DNA of 64,000 bases from Burkholderia sp. PAMC 26561 (GTDB lineage: Bacteria > Pseudomonadota > Gammaproteobacteria > Burkholderiales > Burkholderiaceae): positions 1,054,001-1,118,000 of the forward strand of contig NZ_CP014315.1 of NCBI RefSeq assembly GCF_001557535.2, written 5' to 3'. This document shows positions 21,916-31,740 of the stretch, piece by piece. The position numbers were made by a program, and so were the translations under genes. How positions within the stretch are numbered: position 1 is the first letter of the stretch; each line of letters starts with the position of its first letter. The notes beneath the pieces were generated by a model. That model saw only the letters and a list, made by a program, of their open reading frames with translations. It made no database searches and was not told the origin of the DNA.

Positions 21916-24060
21916 ATGTCTATCAAGAAGAAAGCTTGTCGCGCACTCGTCATTGCCACTTCGCTTGCCGGCGCGCGCCCTTTGCTCGCGCAAGAGACGC
22001 CAGCCGCCGCGCCCGCGCCAGCGTCCACGTTGCCGGCGATCAATATCAACGCGCAGACGGACCGCACGACCTACGATACGAGCCTCTCGAAGACCGCGAC
22101 CAAAACCAGCACCTCGCTCATGGATGTGCCGCAAACTGTCACCGTGGTGCCGCGCGCGCTCATCGAAGAACAGAACGCCACCTCGATTCAGCAGGCGTTG
22201 CGCAACGTGCCCGGCGTGGGCTTCTCGGTCGGCGACGGGCAGCGTGATCAAGTCACGATTCGCGGGTTCAGCAGCATCACGGACCAATACGTCGATGGTA
22301 TTCGCGACGACTCGCTGTACTACCGCGACCTCTCCAACGTGCAGAGCGTGGAGGTCTTGAAGGGACCCGCTGCGGTGCTGTACGGGCGCGGTTCAGCGGG
22401 CGGGCTGATCAACCGGACGCTGAAGAAACCCGAAGCCGATCCGCAGCAGGAAGTCGGTGTGTCGCTTGGAACCGAGGGCGAACGTCGTGGCGAATTCGAT
22501 ATTGGACTGAATGCAAACGACGCAGCACGTTTTCGCATAACGGGCGCCGGCGAGAACTCCAACAGCTTTCGCGATCAGTTCCAGTTAAACCGCCAGGCGA
22601 TAGCGCCGTCGGCTCAATTCAAGCTCGATGCCAACACCACGCTCAATCTCGAAGCCGATTACCTGCATGACCGCCGAACCTCGGACCAGGGCCTGCCCGC
22701 TTATCTCGGGCGGCCGGTCGACGTGCCGCACAACACGTACTATGGCTCGGCGAATGCTGCGAACACGTCGTATAACGACATCACGGTGGAAAGCGCGACG
22801 GCGTCGCTGGACCACCGCTTCAACGACTCGCTGTCGTTCCATGCAGCCGTACGCACGTATGACTTCTCGCTCGAGCGCAAGAACTACGTCAACTACGAAC
22901 CGATCAAGACAGCCGCGAATCCGGTCGTGACGCTCGACGAGTCGACGCGTTTTCGCAACGATCATGGCGTTGACGGCATGTTCGAACTCACGCAGAAAGC
23001 CACGCTGTTCGGCATGAAAAACGAGGTCTTGTATGGCCTGGAATTATCGCAACAGCAAAAGTTCGACACCATCTACACGAACAAGAACGTCGCGACTTAC
23101 AACCTCTTCAATCCGCAACAAATCGATCTTCCCGGCATCAAGCCCGGTACCCTCGCGAGCACCAATGGCTCGACCGTAATCGGCATTGCCGGGCTATATG
23201 CGCAGGACCTGATTTCGCTGACCGAACACTGGAAAGTGCTTGCCGGACTGCGCTTTGATTACATCGACCAGACGCGCCGCGACTATACGGCAGCGGGCGT
23301 GAACCTCGCGCGTACGGATCGTGCGTGGAGCCCGCGGGTGGGCTTGATGTACGAGCCGCTGGAGTGGGTGACGTTGTATGGCACATATAGCCAGTCGTTC
23401 TCGCCGCTGGCGGATACGCTCATCAGCAACGGCGTGGTCGCTAATGCGTCCACGCTCGAGCCGCAAAAGACCACGAGCTTCGAAGTGGGTTCGAAGTTAG
23501 ACCTCGGCGGACACGCGAGCGCGAGCGTCGCGTTGTTCGACATGAAGCAGACCAACCAGCAGATCGCCGATCCGACGAATCCGTCGTTCTCGCTGCCTAT
23601 CGGCACGCAGCATTCGCGCGGTGTGGAGTTGTCGTTTGCGGGGGAGGTCGCGCCGAAGTGGTCCGTGTTCGGCGGCTATACCTATTTGAACGGGAACGTG
23701 CAGGGTTCGCCGCAGGCAACCGCTGCAGGCATCTCGCTGCACGACAGCACCCCCGGTCTCTCGCCGCGGCATAGCGCGAGCATCTGGATCAAGCGCGATC
23801 TGCCTTACGGCTTTTACGTAGCGGGCGGCAGCCAGTTCCAGTCGGCGCGCTTTACGTCGGCAAGCGACCTGGTCACGTTACCGTCCTTCGTGACCTTCGA
23901 CCTTGGCGCCGGTTATCACGGCAAGAAGGTCGACGTCACGTTGACGCTCGATAATCTCTTCAACCGCAACTACTTCATCTCCGCGCACGGCAACGCGGAC
24001 ATGAGCAACATGCCAGGCGATCCGCGCACCTTCACGGTGTCGGCGCGCTGGCGGATGTAA
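21916..24060 (+). CDS. TonB-dependent siderophore receptor
   Basis: A 714-aa outer-membrane receptor. A signal peptide (MSIKKKACRALVIATSLAGA to LLAQ) is followed by a plug domain (about 60-165: VPQTVTVVPRALIEEQ, VTIRGFSSITDQYVDGIRD, VEVLKGPAAVLYGRGSAGG) and a 22-strand barrel. The plug resembles catecholate-type receptors such as Fiu. The last residues are TVSARWRM rather than the usual terminal Phe. The ATG at 21916 gives the signal peptide; upstream in-frame codons do not. It lies alone, without a siderophore synthesis or ABC uptake gene nearby, so it probably takes up a foreign siderophore. A hairpin with TTT follows. Confidence 0.92.
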   Translation: MSIKKKACRALVIATSLAGARPLLAQETPAAAPAPASTLPAININAQTDRTTYDTSLSKTATKTSTSLMDVPQTVTVVPRALIEEQNATSIQQALRNVPGVGFSVGDGQRDQVTIRGFSSITDQYVDGIRDDSLYYRDLSNVQSVEVLKGPAAVLYGRGSAGGLINRTLKKPEADPQQEVGVSLGTEGERRGEFDIGLNANDAARFRITGAGENSNSFRDQFQLNRQAIAPSAQFKLDANTTLNLEADYLHDRRTSDQGLPAYLGRPVDVPHNTYYGSANAANTSYNDITVESATASLDHRFNDSLSFHAAVRTYDFSLERKNYVNYEPIKTAANPVVTLDESTRFRNDHGVDGMFELTQKATLFGMKNEVLYGLELSQQQKFDTIYTNKNVATYNLFNPQQIDLPGIKPGTLASTNGSTVIGIAGLYAQDLISLTEHWKVLAGLRFDYIDQTRRDYTAAGVNLARTDRAWSPRVGLMYEPLEWVTLYGTYSQSFSPLADTLISNGVVANASTLEPQKTTSFEVGSKLDLGGHASASVALFDMKQTNQQIADPTNPSFSLPIGTQHSRGVELSFAGEVAPKWSVFGGYTYLNGNVQGSPQATAAGISLHDSTPGLSPRHSASIWIKRDLPYGFYVAGGSQFQSARFTSASDLVTLPSFVTFDLGAGYHGKKVDVTLTLDNLFNRNYFISAHGNADMSNMPGDPRTFTVSARWRM

Positions 24061-24067
24061 TCGTTCG

Positions 24068-24102
24068 AAGCGGCAGTGCGATGCATTGCGCCGCCGCTTT
24101 TT
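24068..24102 (+). terminator. Probable terminator after the TonB receptor
   Basis: AAGCGGC pairs with GCCGCTT and the intervening 18 nt contain a further self-complementary GCGATG/CATTGC core. TTT follows. It lies 7 bp after the receptor stop and also separates the convergent SDR gene. Confidence 0.65.
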
Positions 24103-24112
24103 GCGCGCGTGT

Positions 24113-24880
24113 TTATCCCCGGCCCACGAAGGGCATCTTCGCCGGCATGACCGTGTGGAACAGAATGTTTGCCTCCAGCGGCAAGCTCGCCATATAACGC
24201 ACGGATTGCCCGACAATGTTCACATCGAGCATCGGCTCAGCGGCAATTTCTCCATTTGCCTGCGGCACACCCTTCGCCATGCGCGCGGCGAGATCGGTCT
24301 GCGCATTGCCAATATCGATCTGGCCCACCGCAATGTCGTTCTTCCGGCCATCGAGCGAGGCGGATTTCGTCATGCCTTCAACAGCGTGCTTGGTCGCGGT
24401 GTACGCAATGGAATTGGGTCGCGGCGATGTCGCCGATATCGAACCGTTGTTGATGATCCGGCCGCCCATTGGCGTTTGCGCGCGCATCACGCGGAACGCT
24501 TGCTGGATGCAATAGAACATGCCGTTAAGATTGATATCGATGACCGATTTCCACTGCTCGACGGTCCAGTCCTCGAACGGCCCCGGCGGGTTCGATACGC
24601 CCGCGTTGTTGAAGAGCAGATCGACGCGGCCATACGTGTCGACCGCCGTGGCGAACAGTTTCTTCACGGCTTCGGGATCCGCCACGTCGCAGGGGCAGGG
24701 CAGCACGCGGCTGCCTTCGGGCGCGTCGCTGGCAAGCTGTTCGAGCGGTTCGATACGGCGTCCCGCGGCCACCACGGTCCAGCCGTCCTGCAGTAAAGCA
24801 AGCGATGCAGCGCGGCCAATGCCGGCTCCGGCGCCGGTGACAACGGCGATGCGTGCGCGACGGTCAGATTCTGAGTTCAC
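24113..24880 (-). CDS. SDR family oxidoreductase
   Basis: A 255-aa classical short-chain dehydrogenase: [10 protein letters not shown] cofactor loop, NNAGVS, the active-site Ser in NNGSISA, and [11 protein letters not shown] with Tyr-x3-Lys. I place the start at the GTG at 24880 because AGGAGA lies 6-7 bp upstream. The substrate is not evident; no pathway genes adjoin it. Confidence 0.88.
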   Translation of the reverse strand: MNSESDRRARIAVVTGAGAGIGRAASLALLQDGWTVVAAGRRIEPLEQLASDAPEGSRVLPCPCDVADPEAVKKLFATAVDTYGRVDLLFNNAGVSNPPGPFEDWTVEQWKSVIDINLNGMFYCIQQAFRVMRAQTPMGGRIINNGSISATSPRPNSIAYTATKHAVEGMTKSASLDGRKNDIAVGQIDIGNAQTDLAARMAKGVPQANGEIAAEPMLDVNIVGQSVRYMASLPLEANILFHTVMPAKMPFVGRG

Positions 24881-25026
24881 GGCGATGCTCTCCTGAGTGG
24901 GTCTCTGTTTATTGAATGGCGAAAGGGAAAACGTAAGGTACTGCACCTAAGCAGATGATCGCTTTATTTTCACATCGCTGCAGGGCTTGGGCAAGAATCG
25001 GCTTTACATTGGACCTTTGACCACCC

Positions 25027-25073
25027 AAAAAAAGCGGGGGAATGACGAACATCATGTTCGTCATTCCCCCGCT
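25027..25073 (-). terminator. Rho-independent terminator of the autotransporter gene
   Basis: A perfect 18-bp stem (25033-25050 with 25056-25073) encloses a 5-nt loop. On the minus strand it is followed by seven T. It starts 26 bp after the autotransporter stop codon. Confidence 0.93.
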
Positions 25074-25098
25074 CGAAGCTCACGTCCTGCAGTTGTTC

Positions 25099-28000
25099 TT
25101 ACCAGCTGAACTTGTACCCGACCTGACCAAACACACCCCGGCGATAATCCCCGCCAATGTTGCGCGAGTACTTCACGTTGGCATACATCTCCGACGACTT
25201 GCCCATGCTCGTGGTCAGTCCCACGCCGAGTTCGTACCACGCCTTCGAGAACGCACCGTTGAAGGTCGATCCGTCGACCGTCGTGTTGCCCGGCGTCAGG
25301 AAATCGCGCAGCACGTCGGCCGTGAAGTAAGGCGTCAATGCACCCGTCTTCGTGTCGTTGCTCAGGTTCGCCTTGAAGATGCGGAACCCGGCGCGGCCGC
25401 GCAGCGCGTTGCTCGATGTGCTGCCTACCGGCGAGATGCCATCGTTGAAACCATTCAGATGCAGGTACTGATACATCAACTGCGCCTGCGGTTCGATCGC
25501 AATCGTCGTCGAGCCGATCAGGAAAGGCTTGCCGACTTCGCCAGAAAGACCCGTGCCGTAGCCGTTCTGCGAAGCGCCGCCGCCGTAGACATCGCCGTAC
25601 TTGTTGCGATAGTGGGTCAGTTGCGCGACGGCGTCGAAATAGCTGCCGTCCTTCAGGTACTTCGTCCAGTAGCCGCCGAGCGATTGTGCTTGCGTTTCCA
25701 CTGAACCGGTCCCCGTACCGAGCGTCGGGTTCAGGCTGCGTGCGCTGTCTTCGAAAGTGGCCGAGGTCGAGCCGATCGTCAGCGTCACGCCGGCGTGCGT
25801 GCTGCCGCCTGCCGGGTTCGAAGCCAACGTCCAGTCCTTGCCGAATTGTGCGAAGAACGTGCGTTCATCGGCGGAGAAACGGTCGCCCGAATTGGCATCG
25901 AGGTTCTGGCCACCGATGCGTCCCCACACGCCGTTGTCGTGCGTGCCTTGTGCTTTCTCGAGATTGGCGATGTCACCCACGCGCTCATGCAGGCGGCTCA
26001 GGATCGCGAAGCCGTAGTCGATGTTCAGCGACGGTGTCAGCGCATATCCGATGACAGCCGGACGGTACGCAATCGGAGCGGACGGCGTGGGCGTCGTGCC
26101 CGTGCCGCCAATCACTGCGGCGTCGTTGGGGGAAGCGGGCGTGGTTGTCACCGGCGGCGTCGTGGCCGGCGGCGTCGTAACCGGAGGAGTCGTAACCGGA
26201 GGAGTCGTAACCGGAGGCGTCACAGGCGGCGTGACCGGAGTCGTGACGGGAGGCGTCACAGGCGGTGTCACAGGAGGCGTAACCGGCGGATTCTCCAGCG
26301 ACGAACGCAGGTAGAAGTCGCTCGGCCGTCCTGTTCCGCCTTGATACAGCAGGTACTCATACGCGCCCGCCTGTACCGGCGCGGTCATATGGAACGTTCC
26401 GGATGCAGCCGTGCCGTTCACCTGCACGACCTTGATGCCATCGCCAACGGTCAGTGCGCCAAGGCCTGTCGGCTTCACGATTACGGTTGTATCGCCGCTT
26501 GCATTGCCGCCAATCACCAACTTGTCCGTGAACTGGTTCGATGCTGTGCCGCCTTCGTTCATCACCGTGTTGACAATCAGCTTCGCGTTGTTGCCCACGT
26601 AATTGCCGCTGACGTTCAGCACATTGCCCGTCGTGCCGGATGCAGCCGCGAGGTTGATCGTGGCGTTGTTCGTGAGGTTGCCCTGGATCAGGAACGAGCC
26701 TGTCGAGCTTGCCGAGAAAGCCGGCAACGCATTTGCGACAGCGATCGTGCCCGAGTTGTTCACCGAGCCCAGGACCGTGCCGAAGCCGCCGAGTGTTGCG
26801 CCGTCGGCAACGGTCGTCGTGCCTGAGCCGATCGTCGCGCTCGCGTGTTGCGCGTCGCCGACTGCAAGGGTGCCGCCAAGCACGTTCGTGTCGCCATAGG
26901 TGCTTGCGCCGTTCATCGTGAGCATGCCGCTGCCCAGCTTCGTCAATGCGCCTGAGCCGGTTACAGCCTGCGAAAGAGTCGATGAAAACTGCTGCGTGTC
27001 GATGGTCCCGCCGTCCGTGCCGATCGTGATTGCACGGGTGGCCGCGAGGTCGAGATTGTTGCCGAGCTGCAGCGTGCCGCCGTTGAACGTAACGCCGCCG
27101 GCGGGAGCGCCCAATGCGTTATCGGCACTGATGTTGACCGTGCCTTGCGTGATCAACGTGCCGCCTGAATACGTGTTGCCGCCGGGCGCCGTTGGCGCCA
27201 GCGTCAATGTACCGGCGCCGGTTTTCTCGATGGAACCCGTGCCGCTCAGCAAGCCCGCATACGTGCCATCGTCGGTCTGTGCGAAACGCACGAGCCCGTT
27301 GTCCGTGATCGCCGACGGCAGGCTTTGCGCGCGCGCTTCGAGCGTGCCGGGGGCGTCGACGGTGAACTGTCCTGCGTAAGCGCTGTTGTCGCCGGTCAGG
27401 ATCAGCTTGCCGTTCGCGACTTCCGCCGTCTGCACGTCAGGCAGGATGCCGTTGAGCGTCCAAGTGCCGGTATCGTCCTTGATGAGCGTCTGGAAGCCGG
27501 CAATGTACCCGCTCACCGATGTGTCGAGCGTTCCGGTGCCGGCGCCGCTCAGGATCAACTGGTTGTTGCCCGTGCCGCCGTCGACGCTGCCTTGCACCGT
27601 CGAACCGGTGTAGATGCGCATGGTGTCGTCGCCGCCCGAGAACAGGAGGTTGCCGATCACCTTGCCTTTGTTCGTGAAATCGACAGCACCGTCGCCGCTC
27701 GATCCGATTGCGTTCACAGGCGCTTCGATCACGCCCGTCTGCGTGTTGATGACCGTGTTGCTGCCCGACGTGTTCTGAAACCAGATGGCCGCGGCGTTCT
27801 TTGCCTGAATCAGGCCGCTGTTCGTGATGACGTTGCCCGTACCCTGCAGGTTCACGGCTTCGGCAATGTCTTCAGTGCCTTTGGACAACACCTTGCCGCC
27901 GGCTTCGACCGTCAGTGTGCCGTTGTTCTGGAACTCGATGGTGTTGGTGCCCGTGCCGTAGAACCCGTGCAACTCGACTGCATGGTTGCTGACGGTGCCG

Positions 28001-28278
28001 CCGGACTTCACGGTGATGTTGGCGCGGTCGGCGAGACTGATTGCCGATGCGTCTTGTGTATTGATGAGCGCACCCTTCTTGACGACGACTGTGCGGTCGT
28101 CGTTACCCGGCGCATTGCCCGTGCCGATCGTCGTTGTCTCTGGCGAGCCGGCACTGCAAACAGTGTATTGACCATTCACTGCGCACGCGGCTGCCGCAGC
28201 AATCGGGTTGAGAAGAAACGGAATGAGCAGCAACGACGGTGCAAGCGAGATCGCTCGCGTACGAACAGGATTTGACAT
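25099..28278 (-). CDS. Autotransporter (type Va) with beta-barrel domain
   Basis: A 1059-aa surface protein. A signal peptide (LAPSLLLIPFLLNPIAAAAA) precedes a beta-helical passenger with Gly/Asn/Thr repeats and autotransporter-associated strand repeats (GTLTLAP, NTYSGGTLITQGTV, GALTKLGSGMLTMNGASTY). A long Pro/Thr/Val linker (about residues 662-720) follows, then a C-terminal barrel of some 280 residues ending GYKFSW, the aromatic terminal residue that the BAM machinery recognises. The passenger has no recognised protease or lipase motif, so adhesion or biofilm is the likely role. It has its own strong terminator and is not linked to a neighbour. Confidence 0.92.
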   Translation of the reverse strand: MSNPVRTRAISLAPSLLLIPFLLNPIAAAAACAVNGQYTVCSAGSPETTTIGTGNAPGNDDRTVVVKKGALINTQDASAISLADRANITVKSGGTVSNHAVELHGFYGTGTNTIEFQNNGTLTVEAGGKVLSKGTEDIAEAVNLQGTGNVITNSGLIQAKNAAAIWFQNTSGSNTVINTQTGVIEAPVNAIGSSGDGAVDFTNKGKVIGNLLFSGGDDTMRIYTGSTVQGSVDGGTGNNQLILSGAGTGTLDTSVSGYIAGFQTLIKDDTGTWTLNGILPDVQTAEVANGKLILTGDNSAYAGQFTVDAPGTLEARAQSLPSAITDNGLVRFAQTDDGTYAGLLSGTGSIEKTGAGTLTLAPTAPGGNTYSGGTLITQGTVNISADNALGAPAGGVTFNGGTLQLGNNLDLAATRAITIGTDGGTIDTQQFSSTLSQAVTGSGALTKLGSGMLTMNGASTYGDTNVLGGTLAVGDAQHASATIGSGTTTVADGATLGGFGTVLGSVNNSGTIAVANALPAFSASSTGSFLIQGNLTNNATINLAAASGTTGNVLNVSGNYVGNNAKLIVNTVMNEGGTASNQFTDKLVIGGNASGDTTVIVKPTGLGALTVGDGIKVVQVNGTAASGTFHMTAPVQAGAYEYLLYQGGTGRPSDFYLRSSLENPPVTPPVTPPVTPPVTTPVTPPVTPPVTTPPVTTPPVTTPPATTPPVTTTPASPNDAAVIGGTGTTPTPSAPIAYRPAVIGYALTPSLNIDYGFAILSRLHERVGDIANLEKAQGTHDNGVWGRIGGQNLDANSGDRFSADERTFFAQFGKDWTLASNPAGGSTHAGVTLTIGSTSATFEDSARSLNPTLGTGTGSVETQAQSLGGYWTKYLKDGSYFDAVAQLTHYRNKYGDVYGGGASQNGYGTGLSGEVGKPFLIGSTTIAIEPQAQLMYQYLHLNGFNDGISPVGSTSSNALRGRAGFRIFKANLSNDTKTGALTPYFTADVLRDFLTPGNTTVDGSTFNGAFSKAWYELGVGLTTSMGKSSEMYANVKYSRNIGGDYRRGVFGQVGYKFSW
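26150..26290 (-). repeat. Repeats encoding the Pro-Thr linker
   Basis: Short direct repeats inside the autotransporter gene, built from 15-bp units such as GGAGGAGTCGTAACC near 26180-26215 and related GGCGTCACAGGCGGT-type units. They encode PPVTP and TTPPV steps between passenger and barrel. The near-identical units should be prone to length change. Confidence 0.8.
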
Positions 28279-28722
28279 GGTACGCCCCGGTGTTTGTTAT
28301 TTGAATGCGAGCGGAATTTATCAACGGGGGTCATGCAGTGAATGTTGTAAGGCGAACAGTTGTGCTTCAAAAGTAATCCAACGATGGACGCTATGTGCCG
28401 TGCCGCTTATAGCGAAACAAATAGGCGCGTGATAAGTGTCAGGCAGTGTCAAATCGAGTGACGGGTACGGGCTCGGGAACGAGCGAGACGCTCTGATCCG
28501 TACACGTCAGTGTCGATGCAACGCGCGCATTGGCACTAGCAGAATCTCATCGTCTTGTTTGCGCGTTGCCGAACACAAGATGAGGCTGGCGTTGTGATGT
28601 GTGGTCTATCCTACGTTGCATCGCACGTCGTGCTGGACGATGCACATGGTCCCTGTACGATGCGTTTTTCAGCGTAGCCAGCGTTTCGACGTTCAGGCCA
28701 GGCGTTTTTATTCGGGGGATAG
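28279..28722. other. Divergent promoter region
   Basis: About 440 bp between the autotransporter gene and the glycosyltransferase gene, which are divergent. Both promoters must lie here, but no clear operator or hairpin with a T run was found. Short reading frames in the stretch look like chance. Confidence 0.5.
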
Positions 28723-29853
28723 ATGGGATCGAAGAGCACTGTGGCGAGCGTGCCGACAAAGGTCCACGTTCATTTGTATTACGGTGTCGATCCGAGCCGT
28801 TATCGCAAGGACGACAACGTCGGTTGCCTGTACGGTTATCACTACGCCGAGTCTGAATCCGTGGCGGTTTCGTATTCGCAGGATCATCCCGAAGGTCGCG
28901 CGATGCGCTCCATCCGCCGCGGCCTGAAGGCGCTGTTTGGCTGTGACCTGATTCATACGTTTCGCAATCGTGCAGCGTTGCTCGAGTCCGATGTTGTCTG
29001 GACGCATACGGAACGCGAGTATCTGTCCGCTGCGCTGTTGCTGATGCTCAAGCGTGGACCCAAGCCGCTGCTGCTTGCCCAAAGCGTCTGGTTGCTCGAC
29101 GTATGGAAGTCTCTTAGCGGATTCAAGCGCGCCATCTACAAGAAGCTGCTCAACCGTGCGGATCTGCTCACGACGCTCACCACGGATAACGCCGCGCTCG
29201 TCAAGCAATTCTGGAACCGCGAAGCGACGGTCGTGCTCTATGGCATCAGCACGGACGACTTCCCCATGCAGCCGGTGTCGCAGTGGCGTCCGCACGAACC
29301 CTTGCGCGTTGCCGCGATAGGCAATGACCGGGATCGCGACTGGCAGACGTTCATGGAAGCCTTCGAGAACGACGCGCGTTTCTCGGCACGGCTTGCAACG
29401 CAGCGCAAGGTCTCGCGTCCAAGCGCGGCGGATAACGTCGTGGTGGCGCCGGTATCGGGTATCGAAGAACAGCGCAAGCTTTATGAATGGGCCGATGTGA
29501 TCGTGGTGCCGTTGCATCCGAATCATCATGCATCGGGTATCACGGTGGTGCTGGAAGGCGTGATGGCCGGGAAGGTGGTGGTTGCCACGGACATTGGCGG
29601 GCTCACCGACTACTTCTCGCACGATGCCGTTTCGTATGTCCCGGTCCACGATCCGCGCAGTCTTCGCGAAACCGTTGCCGCTTTAGGCGCAGATCCCGAA
29701 GGCACGACAGAACGCATCCGCCGCGCGCAGCAGGAGTTGACATCGAAGGAACTGACCACGCGTGGATACGCGCGTCAGCATGTCACGCTCACGCATCAGA
29801 TGCTGCGCGACGCCGCAATGCGTGAAAGCGTCACGCCAATGGCCCGGGCATAG
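28723..29853 (+). CDS. Glycosyltransferase, GT4-like
   Basis: A 376-aa GT-B-type glycosyltransferase. The N-terminal half (residues 12-190) begins with a VHVHLYYGVDPSRYR strand; the C-terminal half shows YGISTDDF, LYEWADVIVVPLHPNHHASG and ITVVLEGVMAGKVVVATDIGG, the E-x7-E type donor-binding segment of group 1 transferases. The start follows GGGGGAT. It stands alone and not in a polysaccharide cluster, so the acceptor cannot be inferred; exopolysaccharide or LPS modification is likely. Confidence 0.85.
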   Translation: MGSKSTVASVPTKVHVHLYYGVDPSRYRKDDNVGCLYGYHYAESESVAVSYSQDHPEGRAMRSIRRGLKALFGCDLIHTFRNRAALLESDVVWTHTEREYLSAALLLMLKRGPKPLLLAQSVWLLDVWKSLSGFKRAIYKKLLNRADLLTTLTTDNAALVKQFWNREATVVLYGISTDDFPMQPVSQWRPHEPLRVAAIGNDRDRDWQTFMEAFENDARFSARLATQRKVSRPSAADNVVVAPVSGIEEQRKLYEWADVIVVPLHPNHHASGITVVLEGVMAGKVVVATDIGGLTDYFSHDAVSYVPVHDPRSLRETVAALGADPEGTTERIRRAQQELTSKELTTRGYARQHVTLTHQMLRDAAMRESVTPMARA

Positions 29854-29879
29854 CCGGAACATATGATTGATTCGAAATC

Positions 29880-30605
29880 CTACGCAATTGCTCCGCCGCC
29901 ATCCACGAGCACGGTCGATCCGGTCGCATACGCTGTGCTCGCAAGATAGATCACTGCATTGGCGATGTCCTCCGGTTGCCCCACACGGCGTGCGGGCAAG
30001 CGGGCGGCGGCGTTATCGAACATGCTCTGGCGTGCTTCGTCGCTGAGCTTCGACCACAATGGGGTGGCGATCATCCCCGGCGATACCGCATTCACCCGCA
30101 CCGGCGACAACTCCAGCGCAAGGCCGCGCGCCAGCGCCTCCAGCGCGGCGTTGATCGCGCCTTGCAGCACCGAACTCTTGCTTCGCCGCACGCTCAGGAA
30201 GCCAGAGATAAGCGTGAGCGAACCGCCGTCGGTGTTTTTCGCGGCACGTGCGACGCGATATGCGCCCCAGAACTTGCTGTCCATGGCAGCGTAGGCATCG
30301 GCGAGTGCGAGCGTGCGTGCAGGACCGCCCGGCGTTTGAGCCGCCGATACCACCACGTGATCGAACGGTCCCGTCTCCGCAAAGAAACGTTCAACGGCGG
30401 TTTCGTCGCCGGTATCCAATACAGCCGTGTCCACGGTTGATCCCATACTCGATTTGATCTCCGCCGCGCTTGCGTCCAGCTTCTCCTGGTTACGCGAGGC
30501 AATCGTCACGCGCGCCCCGAGTTCGGCGAAGGCTTTCGCGGTGGCGGCGCCAATGCCCGAACTTCCGCCGACGATCAATACGCTCTTCGATGCGAATGTA
30601 TTCAT
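29880..30605 (-). CDS. Atypical SDR lacking the Tyr-x3-Lys pair
   Basis: A 241-aa SDR with a normal cofactor loop (GGSSGIGAA) and C-terminal VNAVSPGMIATPLW and VDGGGA. In the active-site helix the usual Y-S-A-S-K-A-A-L-E-A-L pattern is replaced by QGAINAALEAL, so the catalytic Tyr aligns with Gln and Lys with Asn. A related non-canonical SDR group with this pattern exists in Proteobacteria. It may use another catalytic set or bind cofactor without classical catalysis. Co-directional with the deacetylase gene upstream (30681-31732), 75 bp away. Confidence 0.82.
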   Translation of the reverse strand: MNTFASKSVLIVGGSSGIGAATAKAFAELGARVTIASRNQEKLDASAAEIKSSMGSTVDTAVLDTGDETAVERFFAETGPFDHVVVSAAQTPGGPARTLALADAYAAMDSKFWGAYRVARAAKNTDGGSLTLISGFLSVRRSKSSVLQGAINAALEALARGLALELSPVRVNAVSPGMIATPLWSKLSDEARQSMFDNAAARLPARRVGQPEDIANAVIYLASTAYATGSTVLVDGGGAIA

Positions 30606-30680
30606 TCTCAGACTCCTTTATTGCAGCCCCTGAACTGCAGCCCCGGAATTAAAACGCCGGAAGGCTGCGGCCAGGTTCGA

Positions 30681-31732
30681 TCAGATGGTTTCCGTCTCAC
30701 GCAGCGTGAGGGGACTTTGCAGCACGTATCGGGCAATGTCGTCCTTGCGCATGAACGCGACATCGGGCCGGCTCTTCGCATAACGCAGGAACTCATCCCA
30801 CACCCGGACCATTTGCGGCGAACCGCTGATCCGGTCGTGCGCGCTCACGGACATCATGCGGCGACGCGTACCGGCTTCGTCGTAAAGCTGATCGAAGTCG
30901 AGCTTGATCTGTTCAAGGAATTTATCGGGCGAATAGTTACGTCCCTCGACCAGCAGGATGTCGTTATTGCGCAGCGTATAAGGCACGACGACGAAGTCGT
31001 GGCCGTTTACCTGTTCTATGAACGGCTCGTCGCGGCTGATGTCATCGATGTGATAAACGTAGCCCAATTCCTGGAGCAACGACAAGGTGTTCGGCCCGCG
31101 CCGCAACCAGTTCGCGTTATACCCTGTGGGCCGTTGTCCGGTGACCTGTTCCACCATGCTTGCCGCCTGCTCCAGGAACGTCCGCTCTTCGGCGCGGCTC
31201 ATCGCGTATTGCGAGCTCCAGCGCGGACCGTGCCCGGACGCTTCATGGCCGCGCGCGACGATTTCCCGGGCGAGTTCCGGATGACGCTTCGCCGCCTCGC
31301 CGATCATGTGCGTGGTGACCTTCACGCCATGGCGGTCCCAGAGGTCGAGCATGCGCGGAATGCCTTCACGATATCCATAAGCGAACCACGTGTTGGTCGC
31401 GGGGTCGGCCGGGACGCTCGCCGGAAAATCGACTTTCGGAAACGGACTGTCGGTGCCTTTGGGCGGTTGTCCGCCGGCTTCGAACTGCATCGAAATGGAG
31501 ACCACGAGGCGCGCGCCGTCAGGCCAGAATTGTCCCTGGCGCGCGCCGCTTGCGTTCGTCGTAACTGATGATGCGCCGGCTCCCTGTGCGTTGGCAGCGG
31601 CGCCGTGCAGCAGCGCGCCTGCGGCCAGCGCGCCGGCCCCCAGGCCTGCGCGAGTCAGAAAGGTTCGGCGTCCCGCTGCGGGGAAAGCGCCGGCGTTTGT
31701 GGGGTAACGGTGGTATCGATGATTTGCGACAT
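30681..31732 (-). CDS. Tat-exported polysaccharide deacetylase with apparent 5' frameshift
   Basis: A PuuE-like polysaccharide deacetylase (NodB-type, imidase-associated branch): VSISMQFEAGGQP, LWDRHGVKVTTHMIGEAA, HPELAREIVARGHEASGHG and YHIDDISRDEP. Translation from the ATG at 31732 (MSQIIDTTVTPQTPALSPQR) stops at 31655, while the Tat signal GRRTFLTRAGLGAG and the enzyme lie in another frame without a usable start. One extra G in the GGG at 31672-31674 (minus strand) would join them as SPQRGRRTFLTRAG and give 350 aa. This suggests a one-base deletion, either real or an assembly error. It lies 8 bp after the SnoaL-like gene. Confidence 0.8.
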
Positions 31733-31740
31733 GATTGTCC

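Noticed and set aside
26150..26290. CRISPR-like array
   Set aside because: The repeats are short, without unique spacers, and are coding (Pro/Thr linker).
25795..26826. 343-codon frame antisense to the autotransporter gene with Arg-rich repeats
   Set aside because: The repeats are the complement of the Pro/Thr linker of the real gene.
30681..31505. Deacetylase annotated from the internal GTG at 31505
   Set aside because: It would lack the Tat signal and the residues just before the catalytic barrel; the upstream frameshift explanation accounts for the whole sequence better.
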